Program-made: the position numbers and the translations under genes
The notes under the pieces: model-generated
What the model was told of the DNA's origin: nothing
Database searches by the model: none
What the model saw: only the letters and a program-made list of their open reading frames with translations
Shown here: in pieces, positions 8,278-16,286 of the stretch
Position numbering within the stretch: the first letter of the stretch is position 1
Layout: each line of letters starts with the position of its first letter
Source: Nonomuraea zeae
GTDB lineage: Bacteria > Actinomycetota > Actinomycetes > Streptosporangiales > Streptosporangiaceae
Length of the DNA: 46,972 bases
Direction: 5' to 3'
Assembly (NCBI RefSeq): GCF_005889725.1
Contig: NZ_VCKX01000068.1
Span: forward strand, 1-46,972

Positions 8278-11200
8278 ATGTCGATCAGAATGGCACATTT
8301 GATGGCCCCTCTCACTCCTGCGGACCCGCGGCGTTTAGGTCGTTACTGGCTGGCCGGTCGGCTGGGCGCGGGTGGCCAGGGGGTCGTCTACGACGCCTAC
8401 GGCGAGGCGGGCGAGCGGGTCGCGGTCAAGGTGCCCAGGTTCGACGGCGCCGAGTCGCGGGCCCGGCTGGCCAAGGAGGTGGCGGCGGCCCGGCGGGTGG
8501 CCTCGTTCTGCACCGCCAGGGTGATCGAGGCGCAGGTCGAGACGGCGCCGCAGTACATCGTCAGCGAGTTCGTGCCGGGGCCGAGCCTGCGGCAGGTGGT
8601 GGCGGAGTCGGGGCCGTACGAGCAGGACGCGCTGCGCCGGCTGGCGATCGGGGTGGCGACCGCGCTGACGGCCATCCACCAGGCCGGAATCGTGCATCGC
8701 GATCTGAAGCCGGACAACATCATCATGGGGCCGGACGGGCCGCGGGTGATCGATTTCGGGGTGGCCCGTGAGGTGGGGCCGACGACGAGCGGGCCGCTGG
8801 TGGGCACGCCCGGGTACATGCCGCCCGAGGTGTTCGAGGGACGGGGCGCCGGCGCGGCGGCCGATCTGTGGGCGTGGGCGATGGTGGTGCTGTTCGCGGC
8901 CCGGGGCGCCGACGTGATCGAGGCGGGCGAGCCGGCCGCGGTGATAGCGCGGGTGCTGGACTTCACGCCGCAGGTGGGCGGGCTGGCTGAGCCGCTGGCG
9001 GGGCTGGTGGCCGCGGCGCTGGCCCGTGACCCGGCGAACCGGCCGTCCGCCGCCGAGGTGCTGTGGCGGCTGCTCGGCGGCGAGGGCGCGGCGCCGCCCG
9101 GCGGCGAGCGCGCGGATCTGCTGGTACGCGGCGGCACGCAGGCGGGCGCGCTGGCGGGCCGCCCCCAGCCTGACCTGGGGACGGTGGCCGAGGAGCTGTA
9201 CGGGGAGCTGAGCGAGGCCGAGCGGGCGAGCGTGCCCGAGGTGTTCCTGCGGATGATCGACGGCGAGGACCTGCGGCCGGTGGGCCTGGAGGAGCTGCCG
9301 GACACCCCGGCGGCGGACGCGATGCTCACCGTGTTCGGCGGCGCGGGCCTGATCACCCGGACCGATGCCGGCTACGAGCTGGCCGCCCCGGGCCTGCTGC
9401 ACGCCTGGCCCCGGTTGCGGGAGTGGGTGGCGAGCAACCGGGACGGGCTGCCCGTCCACCGGCGGCTGGCCGACGCGGCCGTGCTGTGGGAGGAGCACGG
9501 GAGGAAGCCGGCCGACCTGATGCACGGCTCGGCGCTGGACCGGACCCTGCAGTGGGCGGCCACCGCCCGGAAGGACCTCACGCTGGGGCGGCGCGAACGC
9601 GCGTTCCTCGACGCGGCGGCCGGCCAGTCCCGTACCAGGGCGCGGAGACGCCGCCTGGTCGCGGCGGCTCTCGCCGTGCTGCTCGTGGCCGCGCTCGGCG
9701 GGCTCGGCACCGCGGAGTACCTGCGCAGGGAGTCGAACCGGCAGCGCGACGACGCGCTGGCGCGCTCGCTCGCGCTGCGCGCCGCGGACCTGCGGCAGAG
9801 CGATCCCCAGGTCGCGAAGCTGCTGAGCGTGGCCGGCTGGCGGCTGAGCCCGGGGCTGCCCGAGACAAGGGGCGCGCTCTACGACTCGCTCTCGCAGGCC
9901 ACGACCTCCGTCTTCAGCGACCCCGGCTACACGGCCGACACCGTGCAGACGCTCAGCGGGGACGGGCGCATCCTGGTGTCCGTGGGCGGCGGGACGGCGA
10001 GGATCTGGGACGTTCCCGGCCGCCGGCGGATCGGCACGGTGTCCGGGGTGGGCGAGGACGTCCACGACGTCGCGCTCGCCCCCGACGGGCACACCCTGGC
10101 CCTCCTGGACGTGGAAGGGGTACGGCTGTGGGACACGCGCACCGGCCGGCCGCTCGGCGAGCGCATCCCGCGCCCGACCGAGGAGCGGACCGACCGCGGC
10201 GTGCTGAGCTTCGACAGCTCCGGGCACTACCTGGCCATCCCCGACGCGAAGACCGTCCTGCCCGGCTGGTGGGACGTCGCCACGCGCAAGCAGCTCACCG
10301 CGCCCTCGGGCGCCGCAGTCAACGCGATCAGCCGGGACGGCCGCTACGGCTTCGTCGTGAAGGGGGCGGGCGCGGAGCTGTGGGATCTGCGCAGCGGCAG
10401 GAAGACCCCCCTCCCGCCGATCGAGCAGGACAAGGGCGCCGTCAGCGCGGCCGCTTTCAGCGACGACGGCAGGATGCTGGTGACCACCGAGATCCTGACC
10501 TCGGCCGCGCAGAGCAGGCTGCGGGTGTTCGAGCTGCCGGCCGGCGACGAGGTGATGGGCCAGGACGGCGACGTGGGCACGGAGGCGGGCTTCGCCTTCG
10601 GCGACCGGTTCATCGCGGACTGGGGCGGGCAGGACGCGCTGAGGTTACGGCTGCGCTCCGGCTTCGAGGCGGTGTACGAGCGGGCTCTGCCCGCCTCCGT
10701 CGAGCGGCTTCGCTTCGACCTCGACGGCCGGGCCGTCCGCTACCTCACCGAGCACGGCGCGGTCCTCACCGAGGACGTCTCGACGGTGTTCGACCCGTCG
10801 ATGAACGGCGCGCAGATCGGGGACGTCTGGCTGGACCCTTCCGCGCGGGTGCTGGCCGCGATCTGGGACTACCGGATACACGTCAGGGACGCGGTGACGG
10901 GCCGCCCGCTGATGGCACCGATCGAGAGACCGGACGGCATGGCGACGGCAGCCTTCAGCGCCGACGGCCGGCGGCTGGCCCTGGCCGCGGGCAGCACGGT
11001 CCGCATCGTGGACGTGGCCGGACGCCGGGTGTCGGCCCGGCTCGAGCTGACCGGCGAGCCCGGGCAGAGCCCGCAGGCGGTGGCGTTCAGCCCCGACGGG
11101 CGCACGCTGGCCGTCTCGCGTGAAGGACGGCCCGGCCACGTCGAGCTGTGGGACCTGGCGAGCGGCTCCCGGCGGGCCGTGACCGGGGCCGGCGCGACCG

Positions 11201-11769
11201 ACCTGGCCTTCCGTGCCGATGGACGGCTGCTGGCGGCCGGGGGCCCGCTCCAGCTCATCGATCCGGCGAAGGGCGCAGTCCGCCCTCTCGCGCCGGGGGC
11301 CGGGCAGCTCGACGGTGCTTTCGCCTTCAGCCCGGACGGCCGCCGGGTGGCCTTCGCCGGGCCTGACCGGCTCACCTTGTGGGACGGTGACGTCAGGACC
11401 CGGATCGCCGAGTTCTCCCTGTCGGCGGGCAGCGAGGTCACCATGCTGGCCTGGTCGCCTGACGGGCGCACGATCGCGACGTACGAGCAGGGCGCGCGCG
11501 TGCGGCTCTGGGACGTGCGGAGCCGGCAACCGCTGGGCGTCGTCTTCGACGGCAAGCAGGCGCTGGACGGCGGCGGCAACGGGTGGGTGGCGTTCTCGGC
11601 GGACGGCACCGAGCTCCACACCGTCACCCCCGACGGCACGGTGCGCGTGCACGACGTGGCCGAGCCGGCCGTGGCCGCGGCGTTGTGCGCACGCGCCGGC
11701 CGTGCGCTCACCGCCGGCGAATGGGCCCGCCACCTGCCCGGCGTGCAGCCGTTCGCGGTCTGCCCCTAG
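8278..11769 (+). CDS. Ser/Thr protein kinase with membrane span and WD40 propeller
   Basis: Large 1163-aa protein. Residues about 20-270 form a Hanks-type kinase: glycine loop GAGGQGVVYDA, Lys in VAVKV, HRDLKPDN, DFGVAR and GTPGYMPPE, so all catalytic motifs are intact. Residues about 300-455 resemble the winged-helix region that follows the NTPase of bacterial STAND proteins (LLHAWPRLREWVASNRDGL, then ERAFLDAA), but no NTPase is present. A basic stop-transfer (RARRRR) and one hydrophobic span follow (LVAAALAVLLVAALGGLG), then about 650 residues of WD40-like repeats (FSPDGRTLA, LWDL, LWDV). The kinase is probably cytoplasmic with the propeller outside. The start is uncertain: ATGs at 8278, 8290 and 8302 are in frame, and 8302 gives the commonest family start (MAPLTPADPRRLG). 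Confidence 0.9.
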   Translation: MSIRMAHLMAPLTPADPRRLGRYWLAGRLGAGGQGVVYDAYGEAGERVAVKVPRFDGAESRARLAKEVAAARRVASFCTARVIEAQVETAPQYIVSEFVPGPSLRQVVAESGPYEQDALRRLAIGVATALTAIHQAGIVHRDLKPDNIIMGPDGPRVIDFGVAREVGPTTSGPLVGTPGYMPPEVFEGRGAGAAADLWAWAMVVLFAARGADVIEAGEPAAVIARVLDFTPQVGGLAEPLAGLVAAALARDPANRPSAAEVLWRLLGGEGAAPPGGERADLLVRGGTQAGALAGRPQPDLGTVAEELYGELSEAERASVPEVFLRMIDGEDLRPVGLEELPDTPAADAMLTVFGGAGLITRTDAGYELAAPGLLHAWPRLREWVASNRDGLPVHRRLADAAVLWEEHGRKPADLMHGSALDRTLQWAATARKDLTLGRRERAFLDAAAGQSRTRARRRRLVAAALAVLLVAALGGLGTAEYLRRESNRQRDDALARSLALRAADLRQSDPQVAKLLSVAGWRLSPGLPETRGALYDSLSQATTSVFSDPGYTADTVQTLSGDGRILVSVGGGTARIWDVPGRRRIGTVSGVGEDVHDVALAPDGHTLALLDVEGVRLWDTRTGRPLGERIPRPTEERTDRGVLSFDSSGHYLAIPDAKTVLPGWWDVATRKQLTAPSGAAVNAISRDGRYGFVVKGAGAELWDLRSGRKTPLPPIEQDKGAVSAAAFSDDGRMLVTTEILTSAAQSRLRVFELPAGDEVMGQDGDVGTEAGFAFGDRFIADWGGQDALRLRLRSGFEAVYERALPASVERLRFDLDGRAVRYLTEHGAVLTEDVSTVFDPSMNGAQIGDVWLDPSARVLAAIWDYRIHVRDAVTGRPLMAPIERPDGMATAAFSADGRRLALAAGSTVRIVDVAGRRVSARLELTGEPGQSPQAVAFSPDGRTLAVSREGRPGHVELWDLASGSRRAVTGAGATDLAFRADGRLLAAGGPLQLIDPAKGAVRPLAPGAGQLDGAFAFSPDGRRVAFAGPDRLTLWDGDVRTRIAEFSLSAGSEVTMLAWSPDGRTIATYEQGARVRLWDVRSRQPLGVVFDGKQALDGGGNGWVAFSADGTELHTVTPDGTVRVHDVAEPAVAAALCARAGRALTAGEWARHLPGVQPFAVCP

Positions 11770-11781
11770 GTTCGCGGCGGC

Positions 11782-12729
11782 TCAGGACGGGATGAACAGC
11801 CACGACTTCGACCGCCCGCCCTCGTAGACCGAGTCCAGCCGCTTGGCGACCACTCCGGGCAGCCCCTGATCGCGCGCCGCGCGCCGCACCGCGTCCGCCT
11901 CCCCTGGCCACGAGGGCGCGGTCTGCCAGTGGCCGCCGTCCAGACCGAGCGCCTCCAGCGCGGCCCTCCGGACGCTGTAGGGCTCGCCGGTCAGCGCATG
12001 GCCGTCGTCGTACAGCAGGTCGTAGAAGACGAGGATCTCCGCGCCGCCGAGCGTGACCAGCTCCCCGTCCAGCATCGCCGTGCGGCTGCCGAAGGACTCC
12101 GCCAGCTCCCGCAGCCACGGGTGCTCGCGGGCGGCGCTCGTGCGGCCCCCCTCGACGGGCACCAGGAGGCGCCGCCCGCCCCACGCGAACTCGAAGGCGT
12201 AGGCCGAGGCGTCGCGCGGCGGCTTCGCGCGTTCCGCCGGGAGCATGGGGTCGAGCGGCGGGAACGGGTCGCGGGCCGGGGCGTCCATGCGGTGGATCAT
12301 CCAGTTCTTGCCCCGGGTCTGGAACAGCACGAACCGGCCGGAGGCCCGCCTGCCGCGCAGGACGAACTTGACCTCGCGATCGGACCATTTCTCCGTCTCG
12401 TACGTGCCGGTGTCCCAGACGGTCATGCTGCCTCCGCCGTACTCGCCCTGGGGGATCTCGCCGTGGAAGGTGAGGTACTCCATCGGATGGTCCTCGGTGT
12501 GCACGGCGAGGTGGTTGGTGCCGGGGTCGGCGGGCAGGCCCTTGGGGACGGCCCAGGACACCAGGACGCCGTCGCGCTCCAGCCGCAGGTCCCAGTGCAG
12601 CGACCGCGCGTGGTGCTCCTGGATGACGAACGCGTTGCCGTCGGAGGAAGGGGGAGGGGAGCCGGGGACGGGCTCAGGGGTACGTTGTGCGTCGCGCTTG
12701 CTCCGGTATCGCGCCAGTTTGTCGGACAC
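11782..12729 (-). CDS. LigD-type 3'-phosphoesterase fused to a degenerate ligase domain
   Basis: A 315-aa protein. Residues about 30-155 are the LigD phosphoesterase module with its metal and catalytic residues visible (FVIQEHHARSLHWDLRLERD, EYGGGSMTVWDTGTYE, RGKNWMIHR). Residues about 175-315 follow the ATP-dependent ligase adenylation domain (LDGELVTL, VFYDLLYDDG, VVAKRLDS, KSWLFI). Motif I, normally E-K-x-D-G, reads FEFAWGG, so the lysine that receives AMP is Ala, and the Glu before GVVAK is Pro. The ligase half is therefore probably inactive and structural, while the end-trimming half may work in NHEJ-like repair. No Ku or polymerase gene is nearby. Convergent with the kinase gene, 12 bp apart. 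Confidence 0.85.
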   Translation of the reverse strand: MSDKLARYRSKRDAQRTPEPVPGSPPPSSDGNAFVIQEHHARSLHWDLRLERDGVLVSWAVPKGLPADPGTNHLAVHTEDHPMEYLTFHGEIPQGEYGGGSMTVWDTGTYETEKWSDREVKFVLRGRRASGRFVLFQTRGKNWMIHRMDAPARDPFPPLDPMLPAERAKPPRDASAYAFEFAWGGRRLLVPVEGGRTSAAREHPWLRELAESFGSRTAMLDGELVTLGGAEILVFYDLLYDDGHALTGEPYSVRRAALEALGLDGGHWQTAPSWPGEADAVRRAARDQGLPGVVAKRLDSVYEGGRSKSWLFIPS

Positions 12730-12754
12730 GACATCGGTTCTACCCAGCGTTCGG

Positions 12755-13615
12755 TCAAGACTGCGGCGAGTGGCGGAGGTCCTGGGTCCCGATGACCTTC
12801 AGCAGCCGCAGCGCCTCGTACGACGGGGAGCCGGGCGCGGCGGTGTAGAGCACCACGGTCTGGTCGCCCTCGGGCACGTGCAGCGTCTCGCAGTCGAGCT
12901 CCAGCCATCCCACGGACGGGTGCTTGAGCCGCTTGCGCGCCGACCTCCGCACGGTCACGTCGTGCCCGGCCCACAGCTCGGCGAACTCCGCGCTGGCGGC
13001 CAGCAGCCGCTCGACCAGCCGGCGGATGCCCGGGTCGTCCGGGTAGCGGGCCGAGGCGGCCCGCAGGTCGGCCACCGACTCCCTGGCGAAGCTCCACGAG
13101 CCCTCGGGGTCGTGGCGGTCCTTGGCCGCCGGGTCGGTGAAGAAGCGCCAGATGAAGTTGCGCTCGTCCGGCGGCAGCGCGGAGAAGTCCGTGAGCAGCG
13201 CCGCCGCCAGCGGGTTCCAGGCCAGGACGTCGTACTTGGCGTCCACCACGAAGGCGGGCGTGTCGTCGAGCCGGTCGAGCAGGTGCAGCACCCCGGCGCG
13301 CACGTCCTGCGGCGGGCCGGGCGGTGGGCCGGGCGGCTCGCCGGTCAGGTAGTGCAGGTGGGACCGCTCGTCGTCCGACAGCTGCAGCGCCCTGGCGATC
13401 GCGCTTAGCACCTGCCGCGACGGCCGCGGCCCCCTGGCCTGCTCCAGGCGGGCGTAGTAGTCGACGGACATGCCGGCCAGCCGGGCGACCTCCTCGCGCC
13501 GCAGCCCGGGGGTGCGGCGGCGCTTGCCGCTCTCCAGGCCCACGTCGGCGGGCCGGACCAGCTCGCGGCGGCTGCGCAGGAACCCCGCGAGCTCCACCCT
13601 GTTGACCCTGTCCAT
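12755..13615 (-). CDS. XRE-family regulator with MmyB-type ligand domain
   Basis: A 286-aa protein. Residues about 8-75 hold an XRE helix-turn-helix of the actinobacterial type (RRTPGLRREEVARLAGMSVD, YYARLEQ, PSRQVLSAIARALQL). Residues about 105-270 are an MmyB-like/PAS-like domain (VLAWNPLAAALL, FIWRFFTDP, LDCETLHVPEGDQ). Genes of this type commonly repress a divergently transcribed dehydrogenase, and here an SDR gene starts 101 bp away on the other strand. GGAGAG precedes the ATG. The ligand is unknown. Confidence 0.85.
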   Translation of the reverse strand: MDRVNRVELAGFLRSRRELVRPADVGLESGKRRRTPGLRREEVARLAGMSVDYYARLEQARGPRPSRQVLSAIARALQLSDDERSHLHYLTGEPPGPPPGPPQDVRAGVLHLLDRLDDTPAFVVDAKYDVLAWNPLAAALLTDFSALPPDERNFIWRFFTDPAAKDRHDPEGSWSFARESVADLRAASARYPDDPGIRRLVERLLAASAEFAELWAGHDVTVRRSARKRLKHPSVGWLELDCETLHVPEGDQTVVLYTAAPGSPSYEALRLLKVIGTQDLRHSPQS

Positions 13616-13716
13616 CTCTCCAGCATGCCTGGCCCCACGCGGCGTAACCAGGGACTGCCGGTCCGAGGCTCGGCGGGTCTCTCCCGCCGCCGGCCGGCCC
13701 GGCGGAGGCTGAGGGC

Positions 13717-14451
13717 ATGACAGAACAGCAGATCGTGCTCGTCACCGGTGCCAACAAGGGCATCGGGTACGCCACCGCCCGCGTGCTCGGCCAGGCGGGA
13801 AATGTCGTCTTCATCGGGGCCCGCGACGCCGAACGCGGCGCGAAGGCCGCCGCGGCGCTGGCGGCGGAGGGGCTGGACGCCCGCTTCGTCCACCTGGACG
13901 TCACCGACCTCGCCACCGTACGGGCCGCCGCCGCCCGCATCGACCAGGAGTGCGGCCGGTTGGACGTCCTCGTCAACAACGCCGCGATCACCCGCGACTG
14001 GCAGCGCAAGCCGAGCGAGCTGCCCGTCGAGGACCTGCGCGCGGTCTACGAGACGAACGTGCTCGGCGTCGTCGCCGTGACCAACGCCATGCTGCCGCTG
14101 CTGCGCAGATCCGCCGCGGGCCGCATCGCGAACGTGTCGAGCGGCCTGGGCACGGTCGGCTTCCTCACGGAACCGGACCCCGACCTGCTCCCCTACGTGA
14201 CGCTGCTCGGCTACAACTCCTCCAAGGCCGCGCTGAACGCCGTGACCCTCATGTACGCGACCGAGCTGCGCGACACCTCGATCAAGGTGAACGCGGTGTC
14301 ACCCGGATTCTGCGCCACCGACCTCAACGGCCACCGCGGGGTGCTGAGCGCCGACGAGGGCGGCGCGCACGTCGCCCGCCTGGCCACCGTGCCGGACGAC
14401 GGCCCGAGCGGTGTCTTCCTCAGCGAGCTGGGCGGCGTCCATCCCTGGTGA
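13717..14451 (+). CDS. short-chain dehydrogenase/reductase
   Basis: SDR of 244 aa with TGANKGIG at residues 10-17, NNAAIT, Ser in NVSSGLG and Tyr/Lys in YNSSK. The Lys after TGAN and Arg in GARDAERG suggest NADP(H). The layout resembles carbonyl-reductase-like SDRs; the substrate cannot be told. It is divergent from the XRE gene, and the 101-bp gap holds a GC-rich inverted repeat (CCGCCG / CGGCGG, about 13686-13705) just before the ribosome site. It ends 6 bp from the convergent GntR gene. Confidence 0.85.
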   Translation: MTEQQIVLVTGANKGIGYATARVLGQAGNVVFIGARDAERGAKAAAALAAEGLDARFVHLDVTDLATVRAAAARIDQECGRLDVLVNNAAITRDWQRKPSELPVEDLRAVYETNVLGVVAVTNAMLPLLRRSAAGRIANVSSGLGTVGFLTEPDPDLLPYVTLLGYNSSKAALNAVTLMYATELRDTSIKVNAVSPGFCATDLNGHRGVLSADEGGAHVARLATVPDDGPSGVFLSELGGVHPW

Positions 14452-14457
14452 GGCCGG

Positions 14458-15138
14458 TCAGTCCAGCTCCAGTGCCGTGCGCAGCCACGACTCCACGCCC
14501 GCCACGTGCACGGTCGCCCAGGACCGAGCCACGTCGGCCTGGCGGGCGGCGATGGCCTCGTAGATCGCGGTGTGCTGCTCCCGCGTCTTCTCCATCGCGC
14601 CCTCCTGCGTGAGCCCCCGCCAGATCCTGGCCCGGGTGGTCGGGCCGGAGAGGCTCTCGATGAACGAGCACAGCACGCTGTTGCCCGACCCCTGCGCGAT
14701 CCGCTGGTGGAACTTCAGGTCGTTGGCCACCAGCTCCTCGACCGTGGGGCGGTCGGGCAGCGACTCCAGGATCACCCGCAGCTCCTCGATGTCGGCCTCG
14801 CTCATCAGCTCGGTCGCCAGCGCGGTGGCCGCGGGCTCCAGGATGCGCCGGACCTCGAAGAACTGGATGACCGTGTCGTCGCGGTGCAGGTCGAGCACGA
14901 ACGACATGGTGTCGAGCAGCAGGCGCGGCTCAAGGCTGGTGACGTACGTGCCGTCGCCCTGCCGCACGTCCAGGACGTTGATCAGGGACAGCGCGCGCAC
15001 GGCTTCGCGCAGCGAATTGCGTGACAGGCCGAGCCGCTCGGCGAGGTCGGCCTCCTTCGGCAGCCGGTCTCCGGGAGCCAGCTCGCCGGAGACGATCATC
15101 TGCTTGATCTTGTCGATGGCCGCGTCGGTGACCGCCAC
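14458..15138 (-). CDS. GntR-family regulator, FCD subfamily
   Basis: A 226-aa FadR/FCD-type regulator. The winged helix spans about residues 5-65 (GDRLPKEADLAERLGLSRNS, LREAVRAL, VRQGDGTYV), and the helical FCD domain carries the usual metal ligands Asp/His in NDLKFHQ, His in REQHTAIY and His in TVHVAG. The GTG at 15138 is chosen because AGGGAG lies 6 nt upstream; an ATG at 15156 would sit inside the palindrome at 15149-15167. That palindrome matches the site in front of the fucose-type operon, so this protein is probably autoregulated and the regulator of that operon, with a sugar acid as effector (inference). Confidence 0.87.
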   Translation of the reverse strand: MAVTDAAIDKIKQMIVSGELAPGDRLPKEADLAERLGLSRNSLREAVRALSLINVLDVRQGDGTYVTSLEPRLLLDTMSFVLDLHRDDTVIQFFEVRRILEPAATALATELMSEADIEELRVILESLPDRPTVEELVANDLKFHQRIAQGSGNSVLCSFIESLSGPTTRARIWRGLTQEGAMEKTREQHTAIYEAIAARQADVARSWATVHVAGVESWLRTALELD

Positions 15139-15148
15139 GCTTCTCTCC

Positions 15149-15167
15149 CTAGACATCGGATGTCTAG
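15149..15167. promoter_or_regulatory. perfect palindromic operator upstream of gntR
   Basis: CTAGACATCGGATGTCTAG is a perfect 9-1-9 inverted repeat, immediately upstream of the gntR ribosome site and overlapping the stop codon (15164-15166) of the metallo-hydrolase gene. The core ACATCsGATGT recurs at 253-263. Confidence 0.75.
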
Positions 15168-16207
15168 GAGTCTAGGGCCTGAAAGCGAACCGGATCGACA
15201 CCGGAGACGCGCCGAACCTGGCCCCGGGCCTCCAGGGCGCGCAGGTGAGCCGCGGCCTCCCCGGCGGCCATGCCTTTCAGCATGGGCGCCAGATCGTCCC
15301 ATGGCCTGTTCCACGTCATCATCGCGGCGACCTCCCAGATGGTCAGCGGTTCCGGCCGCTGGGCCAGGAGTGCGCGCAGCCGGTCGAGTTTCTCCTCGTG
15401 ATGGTGGCGGATCTCGGCGGCGCGTGCGGCCACATCGGGAAATATCCATTCGTGCGCCGGCAGCGCCTCGATGGCGTCGAGCTCCAGCGGCACGAGCTCG
15501 CCGACCCGGTCCAGGGACTCCATGAAGTCGCCCAGCGGGTCTATGTCGTCCCGGTCGTAGGGATAGATGCCGATGTGCGGGGTGATGTCGGGCAGGACGT
15601 GGTCGCCGGTGAACAGCCGGTCGGCGTCCTCCAGGTGCAGGCAGATGTGCCCGGGGGTGTGGCCAGGGGTGTGCACGGCCCGGAGTTTGCGCCCCTGCAG
15701 GTCCACCAGGTCGCCGTCGCGCAGCTCGCGGTCCGGTGCCGCGGGCGGCGTGGGGCGGGTGCCCATGACGTCCCGGACCTCGGAGGGGTCGGCGCCCGCC
15801 CGCCTGAGCATGTCGGACTGGAAACCGTCCTGCTCACTGGCGGCGTACTCGATCATGAGCCTGACCAGCGCCGCGTCGCTCTCGTGCATGGCGATCCAGG
15901 CGCCGGAGGCGTCCCTGACCTGGCCGGCCAGCCCGGCGTGGTCGGGGTGGAAATGGGTGACCACCACCCCGGCCACCTCGCTCACGTCGAGCCCGAGCGA
16001 CGCGAGCCCGCCGCTGAGCGCCTCCCAGGCGTCCGGATGGTTCCACCCGGCGTCGACCAGCACGGGTCCCCTCGGCGACTCGACGGCGTAGACGAGCGTG
16101 TAGCCGAGCGGGTTGCCGGGAATCGGCACCGGCACGCTCCACACCCCGCCGCCGAGGTCCTGCGGACGTTGCTCCGCGTACGGCCTGCGCCTGGTCTTCT
16201 TCTTCAT
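15164..16207 (-). CDS. metallo-beta-lactamase-fold hydrolase
   Basis: A 347-aa MBL-fold protein. The metal motif THFHPDHAG lies near residue 85, a further His is in VHTPGHTPGH and a bridging Asp in FTGDHVLPD. The C-terminal 60-70 residues look like the winged-helix tail (LTIWEVAAMMTWNRPWDDLA, HLRALEARGQVRR) seen in LACTB2-like hydrolases and thioesterase relatives. The ATG at 16207 follows fadA5 by 79 bp on the same strand, so the two may be co-transcribed and an acyl-CoA or thioester substrate is possible, but this is only a guess from position. Confidence 0.83.
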   Translation of the reverse strand: MKKKTRRRPYAEQRPQDLGGGVWSVPVPIPGNPLGYTLVYAVESPRGPVLVDAGWNHPDAWEALSGGLASLGLDVSEVAGVVVTHFHPDHAGLAGQVRDASGAWIAMHESDAALVRLMIEYAASEQDGFQSDMLRRAGADPSEVRDVMGTRPTPPAAPDRELRDGDLVDLQGRKLRAVHTPGHTPGHICLHLEDADRLFTGDHVLPDITPHIGIYPYDRDDIDPLGDFMESLDRVGELVPLELDAIEALPAHEWIFPDVAARAAEIRHHHEEKLDRLRALLAQRPEPLTIWEVAAMMTWNRPWDDLAPMLKGMAAGEAAAHLRALEARGQVRRVSGVDPVRFQALDS

Positions 16208-16286
16208 ACGCCCCCCGATCGAGTACCTGCGGCGCGCGTCCGAGCGCCGCGTGTATGAGTGCCGTGCGTGCCCGCCGGATACGTGG

